From: Cloacibacillus sp. An23
Lineage (GTDB): Bacteria; Synergistota; Synergistia; Synergistales; Synergistaceae
Direction: 5' to 3'
Assembly: GCF_002159945.1 (NCBI RefSeq)
Contig: NZ_NFJQ01000002.1
Coordinates: 186,001-250,000 of the forward strand
Length of the DNA: 64,000 nt
This document shows positions 41,072 to 48,089 of this stretch, piece by piece. Under the pieces are notes generated by a model. That model saw only the letters and a program-made list of their open reading frames with translations. It was not told where the DNA came from and did no database searches. Position numbers and translations under genes: made by a program. Each line of letters starts with the position of its first letter. Position 1 is the first letter of the stretch.

Positions 41072-41941
41072 ATGAGCAACAATCAGCAGGCGGAGAGACC
41101 CGCCGCACCAGTCATATACACCTACGACAAGACCACCGGCGAGTACAAGCCGGAGGCAAAGGCCACGTGCCAGTGGTCACCTCGCGAAAATAAGTGGCTT
41201 ATCCCCGCAGCGGCCACGACCACAGAGCCGCCGACCGCGGGCGAGAAGCAGGCCGCGTGCTTTGACGCAGCCTCCAAAGCGTGGACGCTCATGCCCGACC
41301 ACCGCGGCGAGAAGTGGTACGACAAGGCCACGCGCGAGCTGCACGAAATCAAGGACATCGGCGTCGAGCCTGACGAAACCGTATGGACACAGACCGAACC
41401 GAAAGACGGTGAATCCGTCTGGGACGAGGAAACCGGCGGCTGGGTAATCCCGCCCGAAGTGCAGGAGCGCCGCAACCTCGCAGAGGCACAGCGGCAGGCC
41501 AACGACATAATCACAGCCGCCATGCAGCGCAGCGCCGTGCAGACGATGTCATTTTCCGCCGCTGAATTTAAGACCTTTGCCAAGGCTAGACTCTTTGACG
41601 AGTGGCAGGCGGGCGAGACCTACGAGGCCGGATACCGCCTCGTCCACGAGGGCGTCGTCTATGAGGTAATCCAGCAGGTCACGGCAATCGAGACGCAGCC
41701 GCCGAGCGCGGAGGGTATGCTCGCGATATATCGCCCGCTCTCGGTAGACAGCGAGACCGGCGATGAGCCGGACGGCACGCTCGAAAATCCGTACACCTAT
41801 CTGGACGGCATGGACGTGTACAACGGCAAATATTACAGCTACAACGGCAAAATCTACTTAGCCAAAGCAGACATGCTACCGTGTACATGGGCACCGGGCA
41901 CGGCAGGCCTCTGGCAGTGGGAAGAGGTCACGGAGGCATAA
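41072..41941 (+). CDS. Tail fibre assembly-like protein with carbohydrate-binding end
   Basis: A 289-residue protein (ATG 41072; SD AAGGAG, no G-tract leader). The N-terminal half has repeated short fibre-assembly-like motifs (YDKTTGEYKPEAKATCQWSP, WVIPPEVQERRNLAEAQRQA). The C-terminal half carries two carbohydrate-binding-like units of the CBM5/12 kind (EWQAGETYEAGYRLVHEGVV and YYSYNGKIYLAK...W.P). It is probably a chaperone or accessory fibre shared by the tip proteins. Confidence 0.68.
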   Translation: MSNNQQAERPAAPVIYTYDKTTGEYKPEAKATCQWSPRENKWLIPAAATTTEPPTAGEKQAACFDAASKAWTLMPDHRGEKWYDKATRELHEIKDIGVEPDETVWTQTEPKDGESVWDEETGGWVIPPEVQERRNLAEAQRQANDIITAAMQRSAVQTMSFSAAEFKTFAKARLFDEWQAGETYEAGYRLVHEGVVYEVIQQVTAIETQPPSAEGMLAIYRPLSVDSETGDEPDGTLENPYTYLDGMDVYNGKYYSYNGKIYLAKADMLPCTWAPGTAGLWQWEEVTEA

Positions 41942-41944
41942 ATA

Positions 41945-42049
41945 ATGACATTACGTAATGTATACGGGGGGGCGCTCTGTGGTAAACACTATCGCAGAGT
42001 ATGCAACCTAAGACAACATAGAGCAGTTTCAGCAAGGGAGGCGCGATAG
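41945..42049 (+). promoter_or_regulatory. Poly-G leader 4 (7 G, in phase)
   Basis: SD GGAGG (41932-41936), ATG 41945, tract G7 (41966-41972). The 34-codon leader is open to TAG 42047-42049, directly followed by the fibre ATG 42050 (TAGATG). Either 6 or 8 G would stop early. The fibre SD lies in a perfect 9-bp stem, AAGGGAGGC (42034-42042)/GCCTCCCTT (42053-42061), with the start codon in the loop; a ribosome finishing the leader would melt it. Present state: coupling on, the only one of five. Confidence 0.8.
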
Positions 42050-42580
42050 ATGGCCTCCCTTATTTCTTCCGGCATTGACGAGTACGGCAATGCGAACGAA
42101 GTCCATCTGCCTGACTTCACCGGCTGCTTACTCTTGGCCACGACACCGACGCCACCCGCTGGCACACTTGTAGCGGATGGCAGCGAGGTCTCGCGCGAGG
42201 CCTACGCCAAGCTCTTCGCCATCTTCGGCACACAGTACGGCGCGGGGGACGGTGTGAGCACGTTTGCGCTGCCGGACTGGAGAGACGAGTTCCCGCGCTT
42301 CAACGGGACGAGCCGGACGGTGGGGAGTACGCAGGGGGACGCGATAAGGGATATGTCCGGTTTATTCGGAGCTGATTCAAATGGTATATTTACCCGGGCC
42401 ACAGGGTGTTTTACTGGCATTCCGCGACTAACGGACACATCTATGGCGACACAACCCGACACAAGTGTGGGAGGACAGTATCGACAGGTAACATTAAGTC
42501 TTGCCAATGCCGGTATTCCGACCGCCGACGAAAACCGCCCGCGGAACGTGGCGTTCCTGCCATGCGTAATATATGTGTGA
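42050..42580 (+). CDS. Tail collar fibre-tip protein F (predicted expressed)
   Basis: A 176-residue tail-collar protein: TPTPPAGTLVADGSEVSREA, KLFAIFGTQYGAGDGVSTFA, LPDWRDEFPRFNG, end PRNVAFLPCVIYV. The middle is AT-richer and variable. Its leader is in phase in this sequence, so besides protein A this should be the tip protein made by the sampled population. Its first codons form one arm of the SD-sequestering stem. Confidence 0.85.
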   Translation: MASLISSGIDEYGNANEVHLPDFTGCLLLATTPTPPAGTLVADGSEVSREAYAKLFAIFGTQYGAGDGVSTFALPDWRDEFPRFNGTSRTVGSTQGDAIRDMSGLFGADSNGIFTRATGCFTGIPRLTDTSMATQPDTSVGGQYRQVTLSLANAGIPTADENRPRNVAFLPCVIYV

Positions 42581-42598
42581 TAAGGAGAATAATAAACC

Positions 42599-42701
42599 AT
42601 GATACAGATAACAATTAGAAAGTGTACACGGGGGGGGGGCAACCCTCCCTAGTTAGCAGTCAAATAGTAGTCATTTCGCCGCTCTCCGGGAGGGCTGCGT
42701 G
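42599..42701 (+). promoter_or_regulatory. Poly-G leader 5 (10 G, out of phase)
   Basis: SD AAGGAG, ATG 42599, tract G10 (42630-42639), stop TAG 42650-42652. With 8 or 11 G the frame runs to TGA 42700-42702, overlapping ATG 42702 (TGATG). CCCTCCC (42643-42649) is a perfect complement of GGGAGGG (42688-42694), the fibre SD. Present state: coupling off. Confidence 0.75.
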
Positions 42702-43301
42702 ATGGCTTACTACTCGACCTACATGCAGAACGAGAACGGAGAGATGCAGAAAGTAGTCATCAACGCGGGCGTGGGCTTCGTCCTCCCATACTATGGCGAG
42801 ACGGCCCCGCCCGGCACTCTGGCGTGTGACGGCTCGGAGGTAAGCCGCGAGGCGTACAAGGAGCTTTTCGCCGTTCTCGGCACCAAGGCGGGCGCTGGGG
42901 ACGGTGTATCGACATTCAATCTGCCTGACATGCGCGGGCGGTGGCTGGCGGGTGCAGATGCAGAGCGTACAGCGGGGGCATCGATAGCAGAAGGATTGCC
43001 GGATTTATACGGTTCTCTAATATTTAGACCATTAGCGTCTGGTACTTATCCTAACATTGTATATGCGGCGTTAGTTAATCTTGGCTCATCAGGCGTTTTT
43101 ACCAAAAGCGATGCAGCAGAGAATCCCGGCTGCTGGTCTTCTGCAGTTGCGATAGGACTATCTGCCCCTTCATCTGCCGGTAATGCTATCGGTGGAGAAG
43201 TTGTGCGATTTCACGCGCAAAATGCTAACCCTATCTATGGTGCTTCCCAGAACGTCACGCCTGCGAGCGTGGCGGTGCTCTGGTGCATCATCTACGAGTA
43301 G
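42702..43301 (+). CDS. Tail collar fibre-tip protein G
   Basis: A 199-residue tail-collar protein (ATG 42702; GTG 42699 is also possible): GETAPPGTLACDGSEVSREA, ELFAVLGTKAGAGDGVSTFN, LPDMRGRWLAGAD, end YGASQNVTPASVAVLWCIIY. The C-terminal sequence matches B and C except for Trp in place of Pro before the last Cys. Last gene of the fibre array, under poly-G leader 5. Confidence 0.85.
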   Translation: MAYYSTYMQNENGEMQKVVINAGVGFVLPYYGETAPPGTLACDGSEVSREAYKELFAVLGTKAGAGDGVSTFNLPDMRGRWLAGADAERTAGASIAEGLPDLYGSLIFRPLASGTYPNIVYAALVNLGSSGVFTKSDAAENPGCWSSAVAIGLSAPSSAGNAIGGEVVRFHAQNANPIYGASQNVTPASVAVLWCIIYE

Positions 43302-43321
43302 TGCGACAACAGTATCAGCCG

Positions 43322-43351
43322 AAAGAGCCTCTTCAGAGGCTCTTTATTTTT
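43322..43351 (+). terminator. Terminator after the fibre array
   Basis: AAAGAGCCTCT (43322-43332) pairs with AGAGGCTCTTT (43335-43345), followed by TTTATTTTT. Ends the structural operon. Confidence 0.85.
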
Positions 43352-43358
43352 GTCATGC

Positions 43359-43376
43359 GGAGCCCTTCGGGGCTCC
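43359..43376 (+). terminator. Second hairpin with UUCG tetraloop
   Basis: GGAGCCC, TTCG, GGGCTCC: a C(UUCG)G tetraloop hairpin followed by GTTGCTTTTT. It sits 25 bp before the endolysin start and could be a second terminator or an mRNA stabiliser for the lysis genes. Confidence 0.6.
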
Positions 43377-43400
43377 GTTGCTTTTTGAGAGGTGATAACT

Positions 43401-43970
43401 TTGGACGAAAAATATTCATCCGCGCTCTCGTTCGTGCTCTCTAACGAGGGCGGCTACGTAGACGATCCGCACGACCGAGGCGGCGAGACCAACATGGGCA
43501 TAACCGCCTCCACAATGCGACGAGCCTACAATGACGGCCTGGTCAAGCATACCGACGTTAAGACGCTCACGCGAGACGAGGCCGCCGTCATATACGAGCG
43601 CTATTACTGGCAGCCGTCACACGCCTGCGACATGGATTCTCCGCTCTGCACGCTGCACTTCGACGCGGCGGTCAACCACGGGCTCGGCGGGGCTGCGAAG
43701 CTCTTGCAGAGAACCATCAACAACTACGCCGCGAAGGCCGGTATCGGCGTGCGCGTAGACGTAGACGGAGCCGTCGGGACGAAGACGCTTTCGGCACTCT
43801 GCCAGTGTCTCGACCTCAAGGGCAACGTGTCGCTGATATGCGAAATCTACTGCAACGAGCGTGAAAAATACTATCGCGCCATCGTCGAAAGCAACCCGTC
43901 GCAGGCGAAGTTCCTGCGCGGCTGGCTGAACAGGCTGGCGCGCAACCGCGAACTCATAGGCGAGAGATAG
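43401..43970 (+). CDS. Endolysin, glycosyl hydrolase family 108
   Basis: A 189-residue muramidase with the GH108 N-terminus: FVLSNEGGYVDDPHDRGGET (catalytic Glu in NEGGY), NMGIT, YERYYWQP, FDAAVNHG, then the peptidoglycan-binding end with DVDGAVGTKTL and FLRGWLNRL. Start TTG 43401 is chosen over GTG 43392 because GAGAGGTGA is then correctly spaced. No signal peptide, so export depends on a holin. Cuts the glycan strand at lysis. Confidence 0.9.
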   Translation: MDEKYSSALSFVLSNEGGYVDDPHDRGGETNMGITASTMRRAYNDGLVKHTDVKTLTRDEAAVIYERYYWQPSHACDMDSPLCTLHFDAAVNHGLGGAAKLLQRTINNYAAKAGIGVRVDVDGAVGTKTLSALCQCLDLKGNVSLICEIYCNEREKYYRAIVESNPSQAKFLRGWLNRLARNRELIGER

Positions 43971-43981
43971 GAGGCGGACGC

Positions 43982-44329
43982 ATGGGCGATGAAGACCTTC
44001 GCGCGTGGGTGACGGCTCAGGGCGCGCAGCTGCGAAAAATAGAGAGCACCGTAGAAGCCATGCGCATCGAGCTGCAATCCAGGAGCAGCCAAGCCCATGC
44101 GGACATATATACGCGCATAAACTCAATGGAAAAAGAAATCTCAGAGATAAAAGCGCAGCAAGCGCAGATAATGCCGCTTATAGAATCCATAAAACATCAC
44201 ATAGAGACCGACGTGCCCGTAGACGCTGCGCGTGACAAGGCCATCGCTCACGGAGTCATATACGTGCTCGGGCTAGGTGTAAGCGGCTTCATCGGCTGGC
44301 TTTTCTCCCATCTCGGAGGAGGAAAATGA
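43982..44329 (+). CDS. XhlA-like membrane-anchored coiled-coil protein
   Basis: A 115-residue protein: long coiled coil (residues 10-75, IESTVEAMRIEL, INSMEKEISEIKAQQAQIMP) and a C-terminal membrane segment GVIYVLGLGVSGFIGWLFSH. Resembles hemolysin XhlA-type proteins in lysis cassettes. Starts after GGAGG; overlaps the next start (ATGATG). Confidence 0.65.
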   Translation: MGDEDLRAWVTAQGAQLRKIESTVEAMRIELQSRSSQAHADIYTRINSMEKEISEIKAQQAQIMPLIESIKHHIETDVPVDAARDKAIAHGVIYVLGLGVSGFIGWLFSHLGGGK

Positions 44330-44667
44330 TGACACTGAAAGCTATCGCGCGCGCGGCTCTCAAGCCCTTTCGCGACCTCGCCTCGATACTCTACGACGAC
44401 TTAGAGTTCCGAGCTATGTCCCTGCCTCGCGTCGCGGCGGCTGTGCTCACTGGCATGATAGTCTGGTGCGTTGCCGTCTGGGTGCGCGCAGACCGCATGT
44501 TCCCGGGGTTCTCGGAACTATGCGCCCTCACAGGCGGCATCTGGGGCGCGTATCTTTTCAAGCGCCGCGCCAACCCGCCGGAAGCGGGAAAGTGTGAAGG
44601 AGGCGAACTACCTCAACATGACGAAGATAATGACGGCAGTCAAGACGACGCTCAAAAAAGCGGCTGA
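44326..44667 (+). CDS. Holin-like membrane protein
   Basis: A 113-residue protein with two membrane segments (residues 33-51 and 60-80, AAVLTGMIVWCVAVWV; LCALTGGIWGAYLF) and a charged C-terminal tail, the form of a class II holin. Located between endolysin and the spanin-like genes. ATGATG start coupled to the previous gene. Confidence 0.65.
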   Translation: MMTLKAIARAALKPFRDLASILYDDLEFRAMSLPRVAAAVLTGMIVWCVAVWVRADRMFPGFSELCALTGGIWGAYLFKRRANPPEAGKCEGGELPQHDEDNDGSQDDAQKSG

Positions 44668-45046
44668 CTGGCTCGCCTCGCACAAATGGCATCTCGTCGG
44701 CTTGGCGCTCATAGCCCTGCTCGTCTTAGGGATATATGCAAGAGACTTGTCGCTCAAGCGCGAGCTCTCGTCACTAAGCTCGGCCTACGCACAAAGCGTT
44801 GAGCAGGTCAAAGCGCTTGAGGACAAGGTGACGGGCCTCCAAACCGAGCTCGACCGCAAGCAGGAGGAGATCTACCGGCTCCAGCAGGAGCATGACCGCG
44901 CCATCGAGGAGGTGACCGCCGATGCGTACCGCAAAGCTCGCACTCTATCTGACAACGAGCTGCTTGCTGCTTATAATCGCCTCATCGACGGCGCTCGCAA
45001 GCGCAACGCTGACAGAGAGCGGCGAGATAGCAGCACCGAAGAGTGA
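44618..45046 (+). CDS. Rz-like inner-membrane spanin
   Basis: A 142-residue protein from ATG 44618 (overlapping the holin-like gene). An N-terminal membrane anchor (HLVGLALIALLVLGIYARDL) is followed by a long periplasmic coiled coil (LEDKVTGLQTELDRKQEEIY). This is the form of Rz i-spanins, which with the outer-membrane partner fuse the two membranes of a Gram-negative host. The next gene starts inside it in another frame, the typical Rz/Rz1 overlap. Confidence 0.72.
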   Translation: MTKIMTAVKTTLKKAADWLASHKWHLVGLALIALLVLGIYARDLSLKRELSSLSSAYAQSVEQVKALEDKVTGLQTELDRKQEEIYRLQQEHDRAIEEVTADAYRKARTLSDNELLAAYNRLIDGARKRNADRERRDSSTEE

Positions 45047-45332
45047 TATACGCGAGGTTGTAGCCGACAACGCCGCGCTCGTCGCCGAGGTTGAGGCCAT
45101 ACGGCAGGCGCTCTCGGAAGAGCGCAAGAGCACGCAAGAGCTCATCAACGAGCTCAACGCCTACACGACGGCGAGCGCGGAAGAGCGGACGCTCCTGCGC
45201 GAGCAGAACGAAATACTTAAGGCGATGTCCGACGCTTACAAGCGCAAGGCGGAGGCGGAGCGCCAGAAAGGCTGGGGCAAGCTGATACTCGGCCTCGTCA
45301 TCGGCGGGGCGGTAGGGGCGATTGCAAATTAA
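44922..45332 (+). CDS. Rz1-like partner spanin, overlapping Rz
   Basis: A 136-residue protein starting at ATG 44922 inside the Rz-like gene. It has a signal sequence with a possible lipobox-like Cys (YLTTSC) or a type I site near ALA-SA, then a coiled coil and a C-terminal Gly-rich hydrophobic stretch, LILGLVIGGAVGAIAN. Larger than classical Rz1 and with a second membrane-like segment, so it could also be a different envelope protein. Overlap and position support the spanin call. Confidence 0.6.
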   Translation: MRTAKLALYLTTSCLLLIIASSTALASATLTESGEIAAPKSDIREVVADNAALVAEVEAIRQALSEERKSTQELINELNAYTTASAEERTLLREQNEILKAMSDAYKRKAEAERQKGWGKLILGLVIGGAVGAIAN

Positions 45333-45407
45333 GTTTGCCACTGCGGCACGGACAAAAATCTAAAATTCAAATGCAAAGGGAGCAGCCGTGTCGCGGCGGT
45401 ATTATAT

Positions 45408-45436
45408 GGGGCGGAGAAATCCGCCCCTCTTTTTTT
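45408..45436 (+). terminator. Terminator after the lysis genes
   Basis: GGGGCGGA (45408-45415), GAAA tetraloop, TCCGCCCC (45420-45427), then TCTTTTTTT. A near-ideal intrinsic terminator. Confidence 0.93.
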
Positions 45437-45460
45437 GTGCCCGAACACAGAGAAAAATAC

Positions 45461-45510
45461 ATCATAATATGATTGTTTTTGCTTTACAAAACGTCATAAA
45501 ATGATATAAT
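45461..45510 (+). promoter_or_regulatory. Promoter with two operator-like palindromes
   Basis: TTTACA (45483-45488), a 16-bp spacer and TATAAT (45505-45510). The palindrome ATCATAATATGAT (45461-45473) and the similar TCATAAAATGA (45494-45504), centred 32 bp apart (about three helical turns), flank and overlap the promoter. Likely operators for the XRE regulator encoded downstream. Confidence 0.65.
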
Positions 45511-45534
45511 AATAGTCACAGAGGAGGTGATGAA

Positions 45535-45672
45535 GTGTTAGATAAAGAAGAAAGGGAACTTCTCGCCCTTGCAATCGCGACTCTGAACTTGATAGTCGGA
45601 ATATTACAGCTTAGAGAAGCAAAGAAGGACGAGAAGAAGAAAAACCGCAAACGTCGCAAGCGGAAGCGGTAA
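45535..45672 (+). CDS. Small basic protein
   Basis: A 45-residue protein (GTG 45535, SD GAGGAGGTGAT). A hydrophobic helix (LLALAIATLNLIVGILQL) is followed by a tail almost entirely Lys/Arg/Glu. It could be a small membrane-associated or RNA-binding peptide. Directly behind the operator-bearing promoter and ended by its own hairpin, so it is expressed from that promoter. Confidence 0.55.
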   Translation: MLDKEERELLALAIATLNLIVGILQLREAKKDEKKKNRKRRKRKR

Positions 45673-45678
45673 TCCCGG

Positions 45679-45704
45679 GGAGGGGAAACTCCCCTCCTTC
45701 TTCT
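45679..45704 (+). terminator. Hairpin/terminator after the small basic gene
   Basis: GGAGGGG (45679-45685), a 5-nt loop and CCCCTCC (45691-45697), followed by TTCTTCTT. Probably a partial terminator or attenuator between the small gene and the regulator operon. Confidence 0.7.
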
Positions 45705-45724
45705 TAATTCTATCACACAGAACA

Positions 45725-45880
45725 ATGAGAAAATTAAAATTTAAGTATATCTGTCCTGTGGTGGTCTTTTTAGCGGTCTGCTATCTCATAGACTGGGACA
45801 TGAATTCCTTCATCGCATTGGTCAACGGGTTAGGCGGCGGGGTAGTCGCGGCATGGATAATATCGGATTGGAGAGACTAA
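45725..45880 (+). CDS. Small membrane protein upstream of XRE regulator
   Basis: A 51-residue protein with a basic start and two hydrophobic segments (YICPVVVFLAVCYLI; IALVNGLGGGVVAAWII). There is no clear SD. The stop is one base before the XRE gene start, which suggests coupling. Confidence 0.45.
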   Translation: MRKLKFKYICPVVVFLAVCYLIDWDMNSFIALVNGLGGGVVAAWIISDWRD

Positions 45881-45881
45881 A

Positions 45882-46790
45882 ATGAATAATTATGTTCCCG
45901 GCCTTAAAAACGCTCTGAAAAAAGCAGGCGTCACACAAAACGAACTCGCATCTGAGATGGGGGTAGCTCTCGTAACCGTCTCCCGCTGGGTGCGCGGCGA
46001 AGTGGAGCCGCCGGTATCCACCATAAAAGAAATTGCGCAAATTCTCGGCTGCTCGCTCTATGAGCTTCTCGGCTTGGTTCCTACCATAGCCGGATGTCAC
46101 ATATCCGAGGTGCGTGAAAAAGAGGGACAGAGAATTATAACTGTGGTAATCGACGAAAAAGAAAGGAGAAAAAACACAATGACGAGACCCTTAGCCGGCG
46201 AACTGATAAACAAGACCTTAAACGACATTTCCCCTGAAGCGTTCAAGACCGCCCGTGCAAGCACGAAGCAGGAGGAGCAACAGATTCTTGAAATCATTGA
46301 TATAAAGCGGGGGCGTATCAAAAAACGCATCGCGGACGAGAATATATGCGAAGACAGCGACCGATTCATGGATCGTGAAGAAGAGTTGCTAAAAGAGACC
46401 GGAATCAACGCGCTCCGTAAAGACTGGGAACAGGCGTCAAACGCCTATTCGGAACTCTGCCGCCCGATAAAATACTGGAAACGCCACGCATTGGCGCTCA
46501 CCGGACGGACACGCAATCTCTATGAGCAAAGAGACGTGACTCTGAATGACATCAACGCCATGCTCGATGGCTCGGAGGATTACGAAAAAGAAACGGTCAC
46601 TCTCGAAGACGGACGCATATTCCGCTTGATACGCGACGACAACGGATACTATTATGGCGACGACGGCAGCGTTATCTCGGCGATAGACCTTATCCGCACC
46701 GACGAAAACGGCGAACCTCTCAAGGTTGTGGCTCGCCTGGGCTATGTCCCCATCGGCGGTTGCGGAACATACGAAGCAACGTCGTGTTAG
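45882..46790 (+). CDS. XRE-family regulator with long C-terminal region
   Basis: A 302-residue protein. Residues 5-65 are a Cro/CI-type helix-turn-helix (LKNALKKAGVTQNELASEMG, VTVSRWVRGE, IAQILGCSLYELL). The remaining 230 residues are helical and acidic and not a peptidase-type LexA tail. A strong internal SD (AAAGGAG) and ATG 46179 could start a separate 203-residue protein without the HTH. Probably the lysogeny regulator acting at the palindromes near 45461-45504. Confidence 0.68.
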   Translation: MNNYVPGLKNALKKAGVTQNELASEMGVALVTVSRWVRGEVEPPVSTIKEIAQILGCSLYELLGLVPTIAGCHISEVREKEGQRIITVVIDEKERRKNTMTRPLAGELINKTLNDISPEAFKTARASTKQEEQQILEIIDIKRGRIKKRIADENICEDSDRFMDREEELLKETGINALRKDWEQASNAYSELCRPIKYWKRHALALTGRTRNLYEQRDVTLNDINAMLDGSEDYEKETVTLEDGRIFRLIRDDNGYYYGDDGSVISAIDLIRTDENGEPLKVVARLGYVPIGGCGTYEATSC

Positions 46791-46805
46791 TGTTGGAGAA
46801 CGCTA

Positions 46806-48089
46806 ATGGCTAAATACACTATCACCTTTTCCTGCGGTCACGAGGGCGTAGTCAACCTCTTCGGCAAATCAGCCGATAGAGAGGACAAAATCCGCTGGTA
46901 CGAAGAACACGCTCTGTGCCCCGCGTGTTACGAAAAATCTCTGAAAGAGGCGCGTGAAAAACAGCAGGCTCAACTCAAGGAGCGCGCCGAAGAACTCGGG
47001 CTCCCGGAGCTTACGGGGACGGAGAAGCAGATAAAATGGGCGACGGAAATCCGAGGAAATTTCTCGGACGGCATCACGAAAAATCTCGGCTACTACTCGA
47101 AAAAGCCAAAAGCGCAGCGCGCCATAAACGCATGGGCGTCTTTCTGCTACTCGCACGACAAAGCGAGTTGGTGGATAGAACACAGGGAGATGGCGGAATC
47201 CACCGTCGAGCTTGTCGGCAATATAATGAGCGGCATCGCGGCGCTAATAAAAAGCGGCACGCCCGGAACTGTCCTTGACGGCCTGACCGACGAAGAGCTC
47301 GGCATCTTTGCGGACAGGGCCGCGCGGGGCGAAGAGATAAAGATAGGCGTCACTCCCGTCACCAAAGACGAGATAGACGCTCTCGAAGAGACCGAGGCCG
47401 AAAGGCGCGCATCCTGCACCGTCAAGCCCGAAGAGGTCAAATCTCAGATACACGCGGAAATCAGCATCCGCAAGCTCGAGGGCGGCAGGCAGATCGTCGT
47501 CTCGACGCCCGAGCGCATAGAAGAAGTCGTCGAGCTCGTGAAGGGCCGCCTCGGCTACAAGTGGGCCTCCGGCGCGTGGCGCGGAAACTACGATGAAGAC
47601 AACCCCGTCATCGACGACAGAGTATGCGAGATAGCCGCGAAGATACTCAAATGCGGCTACGCGGTCGAGCTGCCGAAAAAAGAGCTCGTCGCGCGCGTCA
47701 TAAACGGAGAATATAAGCCGTATAACCCGCGCAGGATTTTTAAGTTAGGCGAGGATAAGTTCATCGTCTACTGGGGCAAAGACGAAGACTGGTACCGCGG
47801 AGCTAAACGTCTCCCCGGTGCGAAGTGGAACAGTGAAAAAGGGGGCGTCGTCGTCCCCGGCAAAAGCTGGGCGCTCGTCGAAGACTTCGCCGAGCGCAAC
47901 AAGTTCGACCTCTCGCCCGGCGCGCAGGAGCTTATCGCCGTCTCCAAAGAGGCCGACCGTAAGGCCCTCGTCTGCGAAGACATAAAAACGCCTGAAACGG
48001 AAACGCATCCGGTCCCCGGCAGAATCCCGAAGCTCGAGGCGAAAGAAGAAGCGGTCGACGCGAGTCTCGTAGACGATGAGGCAGATTAA
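46806..48089 (+). CDS. Zinc-finger protein with HARP-like C-terminus, helicase partner
   Basis: A 427-residue protein. The N-terminus has FSCGHEG and CPACYEK, a zinc knuckle. The middle is helical. The C-terminal 130 residues contain two segments of the kind seen in HARP/SMARCAL1-type modules (GRLGYKWASGAWRG; KRLPGAKWNSEKGGVVVPGK, then ALVEDFAERN). It overlaps the SNF2 helicase gene by 14 bp, suggesting a HARP plus SNF2 pair split over two genes. The HARP assignment is by eye. Confidence 0.6.
   Translation: MAKYTITFSCGHEGVVNLFGKSADREDKIRWYEEHALCPACYEKSLKEAREKQQAQLKERAEELGLPELTGTEKQIKWATEIRGNFSDGITKNLGYYSKKPKAQRAINAWASFCYSHDKASWWIEHREMAESTVELVGNIMSGIAALIKSGTPGTVLDGLTDEELGIFADRAARGEEIKIGVTPVTKDEIDALEETEAERRASCTVKPEEVKSQIHAEISIRKLEGGRQIVVSTPERIEEVVELVKGRLGYKWASGAWRGNYDEDNPVIDDRVCEIAAKILKCGYAVELPKKELVARVINGEYKPYNPRRIFKLGEDKFIVYWGKDEDWYRGAKRLPGAKWNSEKGGVVVPGKSWALVEDFAERNKFDLSPGAQELIAVSKEADRKALVCEDIKTPETETHPVPGRIPKLEAKEEAVDASLVDDEAD

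Noticed and set aside
39193-42702. In-frame fusion of leader peptides to the fibre proteins
   Set aside because: In the phase that matches the fibre frame the leaders meet stops, and the open phase ends at the fibre start codon, so coupling rather than fusion is indicated.
38517-43301. Diversity-generating retroelement acting on the fibre genes
   Set aside because: No reverse transcriptase gene and no template/variable repeat pair with A-specific substitutions in the window; the G-tract leaders explain variation better.
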